Of a stretch of DNA of 64,000 bases, positions 1 through 8,925 are shown piece after piece. The translations under genes and the position numbers were made by a program. Every line of letters begins with the position of its first letter. Within the stretch, counting starts at the first letter, position 1. The notes under the pieces are model-generated. The model was not told the DNA's origin. It made no database searches and was given only the letters and a program-made list of their open reading frames with translations. The DNA is from Paludibacteraceae bacterium (lineage in GTDB: Bacteria; Bacteroidota; Bacteroidia; Bacteroidales; Paludibacteraceae): contig JAKSKV010000003.1 of the NCBI GenBank assembly GCA_024401555.1, positions 1 to 64,000 of the forward strand. Direction: 5' to 3'.

Positions 1-815
1 GGGTTGTGAGTCTTATCCATACCCTCGTTACGGAAGTTCTTACCCATCTCGTAAACACCCTCGAAACCACCGACGATCAAACGCTTCAAATAGAGCTCTG
101 TCGCGATACGCATATACATATCTTGGTTAAGGGCATTGAAGTGGGTAATAAATGGGCGAGCTGACGCACCACCCGCGATACTTTGAAGAATAGGCGTATC
201 CACCTCGGTATAACCTGCGTTATCCAAAATATTACGAAGCGTACGTACAATGGTAGCACGCTTTAGGAATGTCTCCTTCACACCCTCGTTCACCACCAAG
301 TCCACATAACGTTGACGGTAACGAAGCTCCGGATCATCGAACGAGTCGTATGCCACACCATCCTTGTACTTAACAATTGGCAATGGACGCAAAGACTTGC
401 TCAAAACAGTGATTTCAGCCGCATGGACAGAGATCTCTCCCATTTGGGTGCGGAATACATAACCCTTGATTCCCACAAAGTCACCGATGTCAAGCAATTT
501 CTTGAAGACAACGTTGTACATATCCTTGTTCTCGTCAGGACATAAGTCATCGCGGGAAATGTAAACCTGTACACGGCCCTTGCTATCTTGCAACTCCATG
601 AAAGAGGCTTTACCCATGATACGACGGCTCATGATACGGCCGGCGATAGAGACCTCTTTACGAGGCGCGTCGTCAGAGAACTCGCTCTTTATATTTGTGG
701 AATAATCCGTTACTACATACTCTGCGGCAGGATAAGGATCAATTCCCATTGCACGCAACTCCTTGAGGCTTTCTCGCCTAAGAATCTCCTGTTCACTCAA
801 ATCCAATAAGCTCAT
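1..815 (-). CDS. lysS: Lysine--tRNA ligase, class II (3' end cut by window edge)
   Basis: Charges tRNA-Lys with lysine in the cytoplasm. The reverse strand reads from ATG at 815-813 (MSLLDLSEQEIL...) with no stop before the window edge, giving 271 codons. The first part is the OB-fold anticodon-binding domain (GRIMSRRIMGKASFMEL, then a VQVYISRDD strand). The catalytic domain follows, with RYRQRYVDL, then FITHFNALNQDMYMRIATE and motif 2 (FRNEGMDKTHNP) right at the edge. These are the class II LysRS signatures and the match is clear. Roughly the C-terminal half, including motif 3, lies outside the window. A TATTTTTG box (reverse strand, 854-847) is a possible -7 promoter element. No strong ribosome binding site is seen, as is usual in Bacteroidota. 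Confidence 0.96.
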   Translation of the reverse strand, partial: MSLLDLSEQEILRRESLKELRAMGIDPYPAAEYVVTDYSTNIKSEFSDDAPRKEVSIAGRIMSRRIMGKASFMELQDSKGRVQVYISRDDLCPDENKDMYNVVFKKLLDIGDFVGIKGYVFRTQMGEISVHAAEITVLSKSLRPLPIVKYKDGVAYDSFDDPELRYRQRYVDLVVNEGVKETFLKRATIVRTLRNILDNAGYTEVDTPILQSIAGGASARPFITHFNALNQDMYMRIATELYLKRLIVGGFEGVYEMGKNFRNEGMDKTHN

Positions 816-984
816 CAGTCTATTTTCTTATAATTATCCAATGTCGCAAAAATACAAAAAAAAATCTCTCCAAGGGGCATTTCTCTAAAACTTTATGCTC
901 CACAACCAAATTAAATGACATATAATAGGTATTTCTCAATTAGCACACACGAAACACCCCATCCATTCAACTTCGCGTCTTTCC

Positions 985-1022
985 TTAAAAAACGAAAATC
1001 CCCCAGGCGTACCTGAGGGATT
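985..1022 (-). terminator. Rho-independent terminator after the porP-like gene
   Basis: An 11-bp stem with one mismatch (AATCCCCCAGG / CCTGAGGGATT, loop CGTA) lies at 997-1022. On the reverse strand it is followed by a T-rich run (TTCGTTTTTT). It sits 25 bp past the stop of the gene ending at 1048. Confidence 0.8.
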
Positions 1023-1047
1023 CCATTCTCTATAATCAGGAATACCA

Positions 1048-2028
1048 TTACCAGTAAACAACCGGACATGGATACTTCTCCTTCACGCGGATCACATAGA
1101 TCAAGTTCAACTCATGTGACCATGAACCGTTCTTCTTCTTGCGGGAGGTGAAGATATCATACACATAATTGGCTTGGAAACTACCGAACTGCACACCGGC
1201 TGTCACGGAAGGGGTATGGATGCCACCCAAATCGGTGCGGTAAGAGGCTCCGATCAACATCGGGCTAATCAAAGCGCAGACGCTTACATAGAGGCTCTTG
1301 AACACATCTTGCTTCTGGAAATTGACAGTGGCGAACAAATAGTTGCTAGACAAGTCATCACGGCTGAACAAACCATTCTTGTACTGCAAGTCATGGAAGT
1401 AGGTAGCGTGGAAGACGAGTTTACGTTGCAACTGGTTATCCGGTTTATCCAAAAATCCATTCTTAGGCTCACCGATATGGTAAACGGAAGCACCTACCGT
1501 CAACTTGTTCTCGATGATGTAGGAGGCACCAGCCGAGAAGTCGGGGAAGACGCGGGAGTCATGCTCCAAGTTCTCCAATGTCTCATTGGTAACCTCTCTA
1601 TAATAAGGGTTGTATTGGTCCTCAAACACCAAATTGCCACCCATGAAGTTGGCATAGACAGAGGCTTGGACACCCAAACGGACGAATTGGCCTTCTGTGG
1701 TACGAATGGTGTGGGAGTAGATCAAATCGAAATCGTTGACCTGGTATGTGCCGGCCGCCATATTATCGTAGGCGTAGGCGAAACCGATGGAGCACATTTG
1801 CTTGTAAAAGTTCTGGTCGTACGAGAAACGAACCGTGTGATATTTATTTCCCAAAGCGGGCCATTGCTGACGGTAATTCAAACCGAAACGAATCGCATTC
1901 GCACCTCCCACCAAGGAGGGGTTTAGACTAAATGGCACGTTGTTGTGGTTGGAGAAGGAGTAATCCTGCGCCCAAACGCTTGTAAACGAACAGATTGCCA
2001 ATAGTATGCCAATACAAAATTTCTTCAT
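1048..2028 (-). CDS. Type IX secretion system membrane protein, PorP/SprF family
   Basis: A 326-residue predicted outer-membrane beta-barrel. The signal peptide (MKKFCIGILLAICSFTSVWA|QDYSF) is followed by the family's opening pattern, in which the mature protein begins QDYSFSNHNNVPFSLNPSLVGG and continues with a NYRQQWPAL segment. Alternating hydrophobic strands run to the end. Known family members (PorP, SprF) work with T9SS, and SprF-type proteins are needed for export or surface attachment of one partner adhesin usually encoded just upstream. Here the gene lies 11 bp downstream of a large T9SS type B protein on the same strand, which is that arrangement. The two are probably one transcript ended by the terminator at 985-1022. 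Which PorP/SprF subgroup it belongs to cannot be told by eye. Confidence 0.93.
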   Translation of the reverse strand: MKKFCIGILLAICSFTSVWAQDYSFSNHNNVPFSLNPSLVGGANAIRFGLNYRQQWPALGNKYHTVRFSYDQNFYKQMCSIGFAYAYDNMAAGTYQVNDFDLIYSHTIRTTEGQFVRLGVQASVYANFMGGNLVFEDQYNPYYREVTNETLENLEHDSRVFPDFSAGASYIIENKLTVGASVYHIGEPKNGFLDKPDNQLQRKLVFHATYFHDLQYKNGLFSRDDLSSNYLFATVNFQKQDVFKSLYVSVCALISPMLIGASYRTDLGGIHTPSVTAGVQFGSFQANYVYDIFTSRKKKNGSWSHELNLIYVIRVKEKYPCPVVYW

Positions 2029-2039
2029 TATCTTATCTT

Positions 2040-5000
2040 CTATTTAAGAATTGATACATAACCTCGTTTTTTACCGCTTTTGTCTATGCCTTTATAGTTG
2101 CTCGAATAATCAACCGTCCAGCCATAGACCTCAATAGGGCAAGGATGTCCATTCAAATCATTTCCATCCCACTCGGCATCTATATCATTGCCTTCAAAGA
2201 CAACCTGACCTAAACGGTTGTAGATGACGAAATGGAACTTTTCCATGTATTCCCCTCCCAAGAAACGGAACACATCGTTCAGTCCATCACCATTAGGCGT
2301 AAACATATTTGGAGCCCAGAAATCTTTCCAGACGTACACATAGGAGGAGTGGTGGTACATACATCCATCCTCGGTACGGGCACGCATGAAAACGCGGAAG
2401 GAGTCCTCAGTCATCACATCCACATCCTTGTATCTGTGGATGACATCCTCACCGACAAGGTCGTCGGATCCATCACCCGGATCCCATGTCCATTCGGTAT
2501 TTTTAGGGAAAAATCCACGGAAATGAACCGTAGGATCCTCCTTCTCGATAACGGCAGGAAGTATCTGGAAGGTCATATCGTTGTGATCTTTGGGTTTGAT
2601 CCACATCGAATCCTTACTCTGACAACCATTATCATCCGAGCCAACTACATACACCATCGTTGGTTCCTCTATCAAAGCGTCGAGTTCGTAAGATGATGTT
2701 CCTGAGATAGTTACATTATAAGGTTCACTATTCCAAACATAATAAGATGCGCCCTCCGCCACCATTTCGACTTCGGTAGGAGCACCAGGACAGCCCTTCT
2801 TACGAACTTTCCTCAAAGATACATTTAAATCTGGATAAACCTCTACTTTAATTGTTTTTTTTGCATAACATCCATCAAATAATCTTCCCTTGACCATATA
2901 CGAGGTCGGAGTTGACAAAGAATAAGATATCGAGGCGGTGCTATCTCCTGTTGACCAAACATACTCGTCCGCACCTGTTGCGGTAAGTGTAAAGATCTGG
3001 TTTTTACATACTTTCGTCTCTCCTATCACATTCAAGGTTGGCATCGGACTTACGGTCACATAAATATCCAACGAAGAGGAACAATCTCCCTCCGAACCGA
3101 TCAGCGTCACCAGCGAATTATTTTCCGGGGTATAGACCAAACGGTCGCCCTCACGGATAATGGCGCTATTCTCCGACCAGGTATAATTGGTGGCACCCGC
3201 CGCCAATAAAACGACGCTCTCGCCTTGACAGACACTGGTCTCACCCGTATAGGAGATGACAGGTGGCATCACGGTATGCACCTTACGCTTCGCCGTATTG
3301 GAACAGCCATGCGCGTTCCATGCCTTCACCTCGAACTCACGCTCGCCCGTCACCGTCTCGGTCACGCTGGCGTCGGACGCACCCGTATTCCAGATGTATT
3401 GCGTCAAGTTGTCTCCCTTGGCCGTCAAGGTGACACTTCCGTTCTCGCAGACCACATCCGCTCCCTCGATATAAACCACTGGATTTGGACTTACCTCAAA
3501 TGGGATATCCAACTTACTGGTACATCCATTCTCGTTCTTACCCACCACAGAAATGGTGGAAGAGAGTGTCGGTTTGGCACGATACGTATCGCCCTGCTGC
3601 AATGCGTTCCAAATGTATCCGTCGGCGCCATGGGCCATCAGCACCAAGGAATCATCCTGGCAAAGAAGTGTGTTACCATCTACCCAAACATACGGCGCGG
3701 GCAACACGGTGATAGGCACCTCGATCTTAGCGGAACATCCACCCGTTGTTCCCTTCACCCATAGGTTCACGCTTGCGTTGGGTTGAGTGATCAATGAATT
3801 GGAGGTGGTACCGTCGCTCCACTCATACGAGGAGGCTCCCGAAGCGGTAAGGCTCACCGCAACACCGCGGCATACCGTGGTCAGACCAGTAACATTCAAT
3901 TCGGGGTTAGGGATCACCTCCACCTTGTACTCCCGCTTGTTTTTACAGCCAAAAACCGTGTCGGTACCCACCACTTCAAAGAGGGTGGTCTCATTGAGAT
4001 AGCTATCGCAATTGGCGCCCACAAAACCGTTGCTCCACTGGAACACGCAAGGATACTCGTCGGAGATCGCCTTCATGTTGACAATCGATCCGGCGCAAAC
4101 GCTCAAAGGTCCCTCCACGCTAAAACTTGGCATAGGATGCACCTTCACCTCGTAGGAGGCACTTGCGGCGCAATTTTGGGCGGAGATACCCTTCACATAG
4201 AAGACCTGACTGGAAATCAATGTCTTATCCACAAAATCTTGTCGTTCTCCCGTACTCCACTCGTACGCATCGGCGCCTTGTGCATGCAGGCTCACACTCT
4301 CGCCCGCACATATTTCGTTCTTTCCATAAATCGCCACCAATGGCACTGGGTTGACCACGATCGGAATCTCCAGCCTTCCCTTGCAATCGCCATTGTAGCC
4401 CTCCACCCAATAGGAGGTGGTATTCTGAGAGGGGGTTCTGTTGACCACCGGCCCAGCGGTTCCGTCATCCCAAACATAGGATTGGGCACCCTCCACCCAA
4501 AGGCTCAACTGCTCGCCTTCGCACAAATCACGGTTTCCGAAGACGGTCATCCTCGGCGAGGTGACAACCGCCAACTTGTAGGAGGCGCTTCCCGAACAAC
4601 CGTTGGCGTCGGTTCCCACCACGGTATAGGTAGAGGTAGCGGTCGGTGCCACCATCAAGGAGTCGCCGGAATAGACATTCATCCAAAAATATTCCTCGGC
4701 ACCCGAAGCGTTCAGAATCGCCTGGTCGCCCGAACAGATCTGCGAAGGTCCCGTGATCGAGACCTCAGGAACAGGATTCACCACCACATTCACGCACTTC
4801 GAGCTTTTACAACCTGTCTTGGTGTAGGTACCCGTCACGCAATAGGTGGTGGATTGTTGCGGCGTAAAATGGAGGGTGTCACCCACTGTGGCCGAACTCC
4901 AGACATATTGGTCCGCATCGCCCCACACCCACAACTTGGCAGGCGTATTGAAGCAGACAGAGGAGTCTCCCTTGATATAAATGGTAGGTGAAGAGGAGAC

Positions 5001-6665
5001 ACCCACATAGACATCTTTTGAATATTGGCAATTGAACTGGTCGATGATATTCACACGGTAAGTCTGGCTGGTAACCGCCTGCTCGCTCATGGAGATATCC
5101 CTTGAAATCGTATCGCCCGCTTGATTCAACCAGAAAAACTCATTGCCGATCTGGGAAGAGAGGCAAGAGAGCGCGATCATATCACCATAGCAGACGCTCT
5201 GGTCGCCGTCAATGGTCAGCAGCGGCTTGGGATTGACCTTCACAATTCTCGAGAAGGTGGAGGAGCATCCTCTGCCGGAGATCACCGTCAGCGAAACGGT
5301 ATATTCCCCACCCTCCTGGTATTCATGGACAGGAGAGGCCTCCGCAGAGTAGAATCCATCACCGAAATCCCAGCGATAGGTTTTGATCTCATCACGTTTC
5401 ACCACGCTCTTGTCGAAAAAGCGCACGGTCATATCGCAAGTATCCTTGTAATCGAAGTTCGGATCCAAAACAATGGTCGTCAAGACCGTATCGGTCTGGA
5501 TTCGGGTACAAGCAGAATTGGAGCCGATCATCTCACAACAATAGTGGGCGCCATCCACAATCTGGTCTTTCGGAATCACCGCCACATTACCCGTGGATTG
5601 AAGCGGCATCAAATCATCACACCGATACCAATTGTAAGAGACAAAGCCCTTGGGCGCAGTGATGACCGCATCATCATTTCCGCAGTTTCGGGGAATCAAC
5701 TGCAATGGTTCGGTACGTCCCCAGAAATAGCCATAAGCCTTGTGGCTACCCGCCATCTCCTTGTTATTGGTCGTATTTACCAGACAGTCATGGGTTACGA
5801 TATCGATCGTCACCTTATAGCCCAAATAATTCCTCAAATCGTAACTGACCGTTGACCACGGCTGATAGACATAATCCTCCGGACGTTGATTATCGCTCTC
5901 GTTCTTACCCTTCTCCACTTTCGCCTCGGTACAGGTGGCTGGGTTTTGTATCAAGGAATTGTTGAAACTTGCGTTTCCGGAAAACGACATACAGTTGAGC
6001 GTCACCTCCTTGCCCTCCGGTGATTCAATCTTCACATCGACATAGAAGGCAGGCATCTGGTAAGACTCATGCTTATCATTGGTCGGCACATGGAGCACAC
6101 AAGCATATTTATAAGTAAAGAGCGTACTTTGTTCGTTCACCACAAACGAGTAACGCATTCGTTCGGCGAAGGCACCTGAATATTTGCTTCGACCCTCGGC
6201 ATATCCATTGTTTCTTCCAATCTGGATAACCGCCTCGTCGTCGGGATTGACGTAGAAATCGCTACAGGCGATGATCGGGTCGGTTTGGCCCAAATCACTC
6301 TTCAGCATCATTCGTTGGTCATTCTTCGCAGCCTCTTGGGTGGCCTTCTTCCAGGAATAGACATAACTGTAAACGGCATCTTCACCCTCACCCTCCACTT
6401 TGGGATAGTACATACCCGTATAGAGGTTCCATCCATCCAAGGTTCCGCCAACGATCAAACCGTCGTTTAAAGGGAGATCATCCGCCTCGACATCGACACC
6501 TTCCCAATCAGGACCGATCAAGCCACCCGCAGCGCCTCCGCCACCTGCAGCAGCACCAGGTCCACCTCCCGCACCAGGTCCACCTTGTCCACCCGGAGCA
6601 GCCGTCACACTAAGAACAGTGAATAATGACAAGCATAATATGCCTATAAAATTTCTCATCTTCAT
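2040..6665 (-). CDS. T9SS type B surface protein with PKD and 12 Ig-like repeats (gliding motility-associated C-terminal domain)
   Basis: A 1,541-residue secreted protein. Start chosen at MKMRNFIGILCLSLF (6665), which gives a normal signal peptide ending near SVTA|APGG. An upstream in-frame ATG at 6746 would add 27 residues without improving it. After the signal peptide comes a Gly/Pro/Ala-rich linker of about 30 residues, then an N-terminal domain of about 350 residues. A PKD domain (YRWDFGDG...HEYQEGGEYTV) and 12 repeats of about 80 residues follow, each opening like VCxG and containing GAxxYxW and a later NGC. A second PKD-like stretch (WTWDPGDG) precedes a C-terminal type B sorting domain with the hallmark FTPNGDGLNDVF and IYNRLGQVVFEG. 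It is predicted to be exported by T9SS and surface-attached with help from the PorP/SprF gene 11 bp downstream. The N-terminal domain is homologous to that of the giant protein at 41249. Confidence 0.93.
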   Translation of the reverse strand: MKMRNFIGILCLSLFTVLSVTAAPGGQGGPGAGGGPGAAAGGGGAAGGLIGPDWEGVDVEADDLPLNDGLIVGGTLDGWNLYTGMYYPKVEGEGEDAVYSYVYSWKKATQEAAKNDQRMMLKSDLGQTDPIIACSDFYVNPDDEAVIQIGRNNGYAEGRSKYSGAFAERMRYSFVVNEQSTLFTYKYACVLHVPTNDKHESYQMPAFYVDVKIESPEGKEVTLNCMSFSGNASFNNSLIQNPATCTEAKVEKGKNESDNQRPEDYVYQPWSTVSYDLRNYLGYKVTIDIVTHDCLVNTTNNKEMAGSHKAYGYFWGRTEPLQLIPRNCGNDDAVITAPKGFVSYNWYRCDDLMPLQSTGNVAVIPKDQIVDGAHYCCEMIGSNSACTRIQTDTVLTTIVLDPNFDYKDTCDMTVRFFDKSVVKRDEIKTYRWDFGDGFYSAEASPVHEYQEGGEYTVSLTVISGRGCSSTFSRIVKVNPKPLLTIDGDQSVCYGDMIALSCLSSQIGNEFFWLNQAGDTISRDISMSEQAVTSQTYRVNIIDQFNCQYSKDVYVGVSSSPTIYIKGDSSVCFNTPAKLWVWGDADQYVWSSATVGDTLHFTPQQSTTYCVTGTYTKTGCKSSKCVNVVVNPVPEVSITGPSQICSGDQAILNASGAEEYFWMNVYSGDSLMVAPTATSTYTVVGTDANGCSGSASYKLAVVTSPRMTVFGNRDLCEGEQLSLWVEGAQSYVWDDGTAGPVVNRTPSQNTTSYWVEGYNGDCKGRLEIPIVVNPVPLVAIYGKNEICAGESVSLHAQGADAYEWSTGERQDFVDKTLISSQVFYVKGISAQNCAASASYEVKVHPMPSFSVEGPLSVCAGSIVNMKAISDEYPCVFQWSNGFVGANCDSYLNETTLFEVVGTDTVFGCKNKREYKVEVIPNPELNVTGLTTVCRGVAVSLTASGASSYEWSDGTTSNSLITQPNASVNLWVKGTTGGCSAKIEVPITVLPAPYVWVDGNTLLCQDDSLVLMAHGADGYIWNALQQGDTYRAKPTLSSTISVVGKNENGCTSKLDIPFEVSPNPVVYIEGADVVCENGSVTLTAKGDNLTQYIWNTGASDASVTETVTGEREFEVKAWNAHGCSNTAKRKVHTVMPPVISYTGETSVCQGESVVLLAAGATNYTWSENSAIIREGDRLVYTPENNSLVTLIGSEGDCSSSLDIYVTVSPMPTLNVIGETKVCKNQIFTLTATGADEYVWSTGDSTASISYSLSTPTSYMVKGRLFDGCYAKKTIKVEVYPDLNVSLRKVRKKGCPGAPTEVEMVAEGASYYVWNSEPYNVTISGTSSYELDALIEEPTMVYVVGSDDNGCQSKDSMWIKPKDHNDMTFQILPAVIEKEDPTVHFRGFFPKNTEWTWDPGDGSDDLVGEDVIHRYKDVDVMTEDSFRVFMRARTEDGCMYHHSSYVYVWKDFWAPNMFTPNGDGLNDVFRFLGGEYMEKFHFVIYNRLGQVVFEGNDIDAEWDGNDLNGHPCPIEVYGWTVDYSSNYKGIDKSGKKRGYVSILK

Positions 6666-6846
6666 ATTAACAACCAGCAATATACTATAACCTATTAACA
6701 AATATACTTTATGGCAAAACAATGCCGTAATTAATAATCCACCCACTTAAAAACACACAAACAGCCTTATCACCCCTGGATGACAAACTGTGTGTTGTTA
6801 GCAATGTAAGAAATATGGTTTGTCGGATATCTATTCCGAACGGGTA

Positions 6847-6878
6847 CAAAAGTACCGCCAATTTAAGAAAATATCAAT
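6847..6878 (-). promoter_or_regulatory. Candidate -33/-7 promoter for the type B surface protein
   Basis: On the reverse strand ATTG (878-875), 20 bp, then TACTTTTG (854-847) resembles the Bacteroides consensus TTTG-N19-21-TAnnTTTG. The -7 box lies in a short inverted repeat (GGTAC aaaa GTACC). A second -7-like TATATTTG is at 6706-6699 but has no -33 match. Use of the upstream box would give a leader of about 175 nt. Confidence 0.4.
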
Positions 6879-6944
6879 TAAATGATGATATATGCAACAA
6901 ACAAGAAGATTGTATCAACCAACCATACTGTTTTTTCGGCGAAA

Positions 6945-8186
6945 TCACACTTTGTTGGAATAGACCAACATCGAGAGCCTATCATCACGGAAAAGTTGGG
7001 CAGAGAGGTCACGCAACTGCTCGGCAGTGATCGCACTGAGTTGTTCGCTCACTTGCGAAAGAGTTTCCACCTTATCGAAATAGAGGAAGCTGCGGGCCAA
7101 CGACAAGACATAGTTCTCGCGGTTCTCCTGCATAATGGTCAGCTGTCCCATCCACTGGCGTTTCAATTGAGCTAACTTTTGCGGGGTGATGAGTTCCGTC
7201 TGCAACCGTTTCAGCTCCTCCATCACCAGAGAGGTACACCGCTCCCGGTTCTTCTCATCGGTTCCGAAATAGATGGAAAAGATGCCTGTGTCCGAATAGG
7301 GAGAATAGACCGACTCCACATTATAAGCCATGCCATTCTTCTCGCGAAGCAGCAGGTTCAACCGGCTATTCATACCTGGCCCGCCCAAGATGTTATTGAC
7401 CAAACCGAAAGCCAGCCTGCGTTCGTCGCTCAGATCGAAGGCTCTGACGCCGATCATCACGTGCGATTGGCAGGTGCTCTTCTTCACGAACTGACGTTGC
7501 GGAATATAGGCGGAGGGCGCTACACGCTCCGTCTGAATATGGGTGGCGGGGATATCCTTCAAATACTTTTCCGCCAAACGCTCCACCCTTTTGAAATCGA
7601 TGTTTCCTATGGAAAAGAATAAGATACGGTCTGTCGTATAGTTCCGCTCGACGAAACGGCGCACATCCGCCGACTTATAACGCTTCAACGCCTTCTTCTC
7701 CCCCAAGATGTTTCGCCCCATCGGAGAGCCAGAGAAGACCATATCCTCAAAATCGTCGTAGATCAATTCGGCAGGGGAATCCTTATAAGATTGGATCTCG
7801 TCTATCACCACATCCACCTCCTTGTCCATCTCCTTTTGCGGAAATGTGGAATGGAAAACCACATCGGCACAGAGCTCCATCGCACGGTCGAAATGGGTGG
7901 TCAACGCAGTCGCGTAAACGTAGGTCTCCTCTTTGGTAGTATAGGCATTGAGTTCGCCGCCCACCGCATCCAACCGGTTGACAATATGGTAAGCCTTGCG
8001 CTTTTCTGTACCCTTGAAGAGCAGATGCTCGACAAAATGGGCCATACCCGACTCCTCCGGCAACTCATCACGCGTACCCACGTTGATGGCGAATCCGCAA
8101 TAGGCCACAGGAGAACGATCCCTCATATGCACCAAGCGGAGGCCGTTGTCCAATTTAGTATAGAATATCGGGGACTCCTTTTTCAT
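6945..8186 (-). CDS. M16 family zinc metallopeptidase (insulinase/pitrilysin type)
   Basis: A 413-residue protein of the single-chain bacterial M16B size class, which pairs into clam-shell dimers and degrades peptides. The inverted zinc motif HFVEH is at residues 50-54, with the expected downstream acidic residues E123 and E130 (KEVDVVIDE, 76 residues after the second His). The C-terminal M16_C region contains GPGMNSRLNLLLREKNGMAYNV, the family's conserved R/Y segment. No signal peptide is visible, so it is probably cytoplasmic. Its start overlaps the stop of the DUF3109 gene by 4 nt (ATGA), so the two are translationally coupled. Confidence 0.94.
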   Translation of the reverse strand: MKKESPIFYTKLDNGLRLVHMRDRSPVAYCGFAINVGTRDELPEESGMAHFVEHLLFKGTEKRKAYHIVNRLDAVGGELNAYTTKEETYVYATALTTHFDRAMELCADVVFHSTFPQKEMDKEVDVVIDEIQSYKDSPAELIYDDFEDMVFSGSPMGRNILGEKKALKRYKSADVRRFVERNYTTDRILFFSIGNIDFKRVERLAEKYLKDIPATHIQTERVAPSAYIPQRQFVKKSTCQSHVMIGVRAFDLSDERRLAFGLVNNILGGPGMNSRLNLLLREKNGMAYNVESVYSPYSDTGIFSIYFGTDEKNRERCTSLVMEELKRLQTELITPQKLAQLKRQWMGQLTIMQENRENYVLSLARSFLYFDKVETLSQVSEQLSAITAEQLRDLSAQLFRDDRLSMLVYSNKV

Positions 8187-8770
8187 CTCTCATTCATTTT
8201 TTTCAACTCCTCGGCGGCGATCTCCACCTTCTCGTACCACTCCTCTCCGAAGCGGCGGATCAACGGCCCCTTCAAAAAGGCATAGAGCGGAAGATTCTCC
8301 GCTTTTCCTTTGGCGAACGCACACTTGCACACCTTCCAACGGTGGACATTCACCCCTACCGTTCCGTTTCTCAAATTCTCCAAACGGACTGGATACAAGT
8401 GGCAAGATATGGGTTTATAGAAATCGGTTCTTCCCTCACGGTAAGCCATCTCAATGGCGCATTTGCACATACCGTCCTCGTCGATGCGGGTGAAAACACA
8501 CTCGCCGCCATCCACGATGGAGGTGACCAAATCACCCTCGATATCTACATAGGAGACTCCCTGTTGGTTGATGACCTCGCGGGACTTTTCCGACAAATCA
8601 TCCCACACGATCGGCAAGACCTTCTCCAATTCAGCCACCTCCTCCTTTTCAAGCGGAGCGCCCGAATCGCCCTCGATGCAACACTCGCCTTTACAGACAT
8701 CCAAGTCGCAACAGAATTTCGTATCGAAAAGATCCGTTGAAATAATCGTGTCGTCAATTTGAATCATCAT
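8183..8770 (-). CDS. DUF3109 family cysteine-rich protein
   Basis: A 195-residue cytoplasmic protein matching DUF3109, a family common in Bacteroidota and related to YkgJ-type putative metal-binding proteins. It has clustered cysteines: FCCDLDVCKGECC near residues 19-31, then GGECVF, MCKCAIE, ISCHLYPV and KVCKCAF. The spacing suggests a bound zinc or iron-sulfur site, but the biochemical function is unknown. It is the first gene of a two-gene unit with the M16 peptidase (ATGA overlap). ATG at 8770 is used, though a second ATG follows immediately. A TACTTTTG -7-like box lies 33 bp upstream. Confidence 0.88.
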   Translation of the reverse strand: MMIQIDDTIISTDLFDTKFCCDLDVCKGECCIEGDSGAPLEKEEVAELEKVLPIVWDDLSEKSREVINQQGVSYVDIEGDLVTSIVDGGECVFTRIDEDGMCKCAIEMAYREGRTDFYKPISCHLYPVRLENLRNGTVGVNVHRWKVCKCAFAKGKAENLPLYAFLKGPLIRRFGEEWYEKVEIAAEELKKMNER

Positions 8771-8802
8771 AAGCCCACAATCTTTTTTATTGTTTTCCGA
8801 TA

Positions 8803-8810
8803 CAAAAGTA
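8803..8810 (-). promoter_or_regulatory. -7-like box for DUF3109/M16 unit
   Basis: TACTTTTG on the reverse strand matches the Bacteroides -7 consensus TAnnTTTG. No convincing -33 TTTG is seen at the expected distance, so this is a partial match. Confidence 0.35.
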
Positions 8811-8876
8811 ACTCAATTTCAAACAAAAAAAGGCGTAATGGGGAAGATATTCAACTGATTTTTCATAAAAAAAACA

Positions 8877-8884
8877 TATATTTG
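8877..8884 (+). promoter_or_regulatory. -7-like box for the MBL hydrolase gene
   Basis: TATATTTG matches TAnnTTTG and lies 41 bp before the ATG at 8926. The -33 element is not clear. It is divergent from the box at 8803-8810. Confidence 0.4.
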
Positions 8885-8925
8885 CCTTGTATATTTTAAA
8901 TAGGAAATATTGAGGTAATTTAAAA

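Noticed and set aside
1174-1926. 250-residue forward ORF opposite the PorP/SprF gene
   Set aside because: It mirrors the codon structure of the real gene, has no recognisable domain, and no promoter or signal peptide.
4137-4991. 284-residue forward ORF opposite the 1,541-residue adhesin
   Set aside because: It lies wholly antisense to a protein with clear repeats and sorting domain; its sequence is Arg/His-rich without motifs, as expected from a codon-bias shadow.
6666-6746. 27-residue N-terminal extension of the type B adhesin
   Set aside because: The longer form puts an odd hydrophobic stretch before a good signal peptide; the start at 6665 gives a normal leader.
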